Numbering within the stretch: position 1 is the stretch's first letter | Source of the DNA: Echinarachnius parma | Lineage: Eukaryota > Echinodermata > Echinoidea > Clypeasteroida > Echinarachniidae | Direction of reading: 5' to 3' | Length of the DNA: 64,000 nt | Assembly: GCA_037951105.1 (NCBI GenBank) | Contig: JBAMJV010002107.1 | Location: 62,001-126,000 of the forward strand | The DNA's letters: not shown here | Content: more notes on this DNA, generated by a model | The model's input: the letters and a program-made list of their open reading frames with translations, nothing else | Database searches by the model: none | What the model was told of the DNA's origin: nothing

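Noticed and set aside
4782..64000. Ordinary axonemal or cytoplasmic dynein heavy chain
   Set aside because: Those families keep the AAA1 P-loop and Walker B; both are lost here in otherwise intact exons with good splice sites.

Overview
This is a eukaryotic genomic window, almost certainly from a marine invertebrate deuterostome. An echinoderm such as a sea urchin fits best, but this is an inference: the introns are AT-rich and carry tRNA-derived SINEs with a GCGC-TATATAAAT tail, many short inverted-repeat transposons and long (GGAT)n/(GAT)n arrays. There are no prokaryotic features.

One gene dominates: a dynein-heavy-chain-family gene on the + strand. It starts with an ATG at 4216 and runs off the right edge at 64000. 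I reconstructed 68 coding exons joined by GT-AG introns. Reading phase is kept at every junction, giving 11,787 coding bases and 3,929 residues without a stop. In order it encodes a long dynein tail (exons 1-19), a linker (20-33), ring modules AAA1 to AAA4 (36-62), stalk coiled coil 1, the microtubule-binding-domain region and the start of coiled coil 2 (63-68). AAA5, AAA6 and the C-terminus must lie beyond the window. This is not an ordinary motor dynein: AAA1 has lost Walker A, Walker B and sensor I, and AAA4 has lost Walker A, whereas AAA2 and AAA3 keep good P-loops. Two basic or polar low-complexity insertions of about 90 residues each flank the end of the linker. The best assignment is the divergent DNHD1 (dynein heavy chain domain 1) family.

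The most unusual property is that about 28 of the 68 exons are accompanied, upstream or downstream within roughly 1 kb, by one to three partial decayed copies of themselves. Examples are exact 181-bp and 159-bp tandem units. Most copies keep only one splice site or carry stops. One, at 29779-29916, is fully open, in phase and has both splice sites.

The introns also hold a well-delimited Helitron (31859-33377), a second Helitron-like element with 150-bp internal repeats (about 22035-23035), and TTAA-flanked piggyBac-type MITEs. Two of those MITEs begin about 10 bp after a 5' splice site. Further elements are TA-flanked mariner/pogo-type MITEs, a hAT-type MITE, an 860-bp foldback element rich in CGTACG-like words, tRNA-type SINEs, a decayed mariner transposase remnant, and long tetranucleotide and trinucleotide arrays. 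Bases 1-4136 are upstream non-coding sequence in which I recognise no gene.
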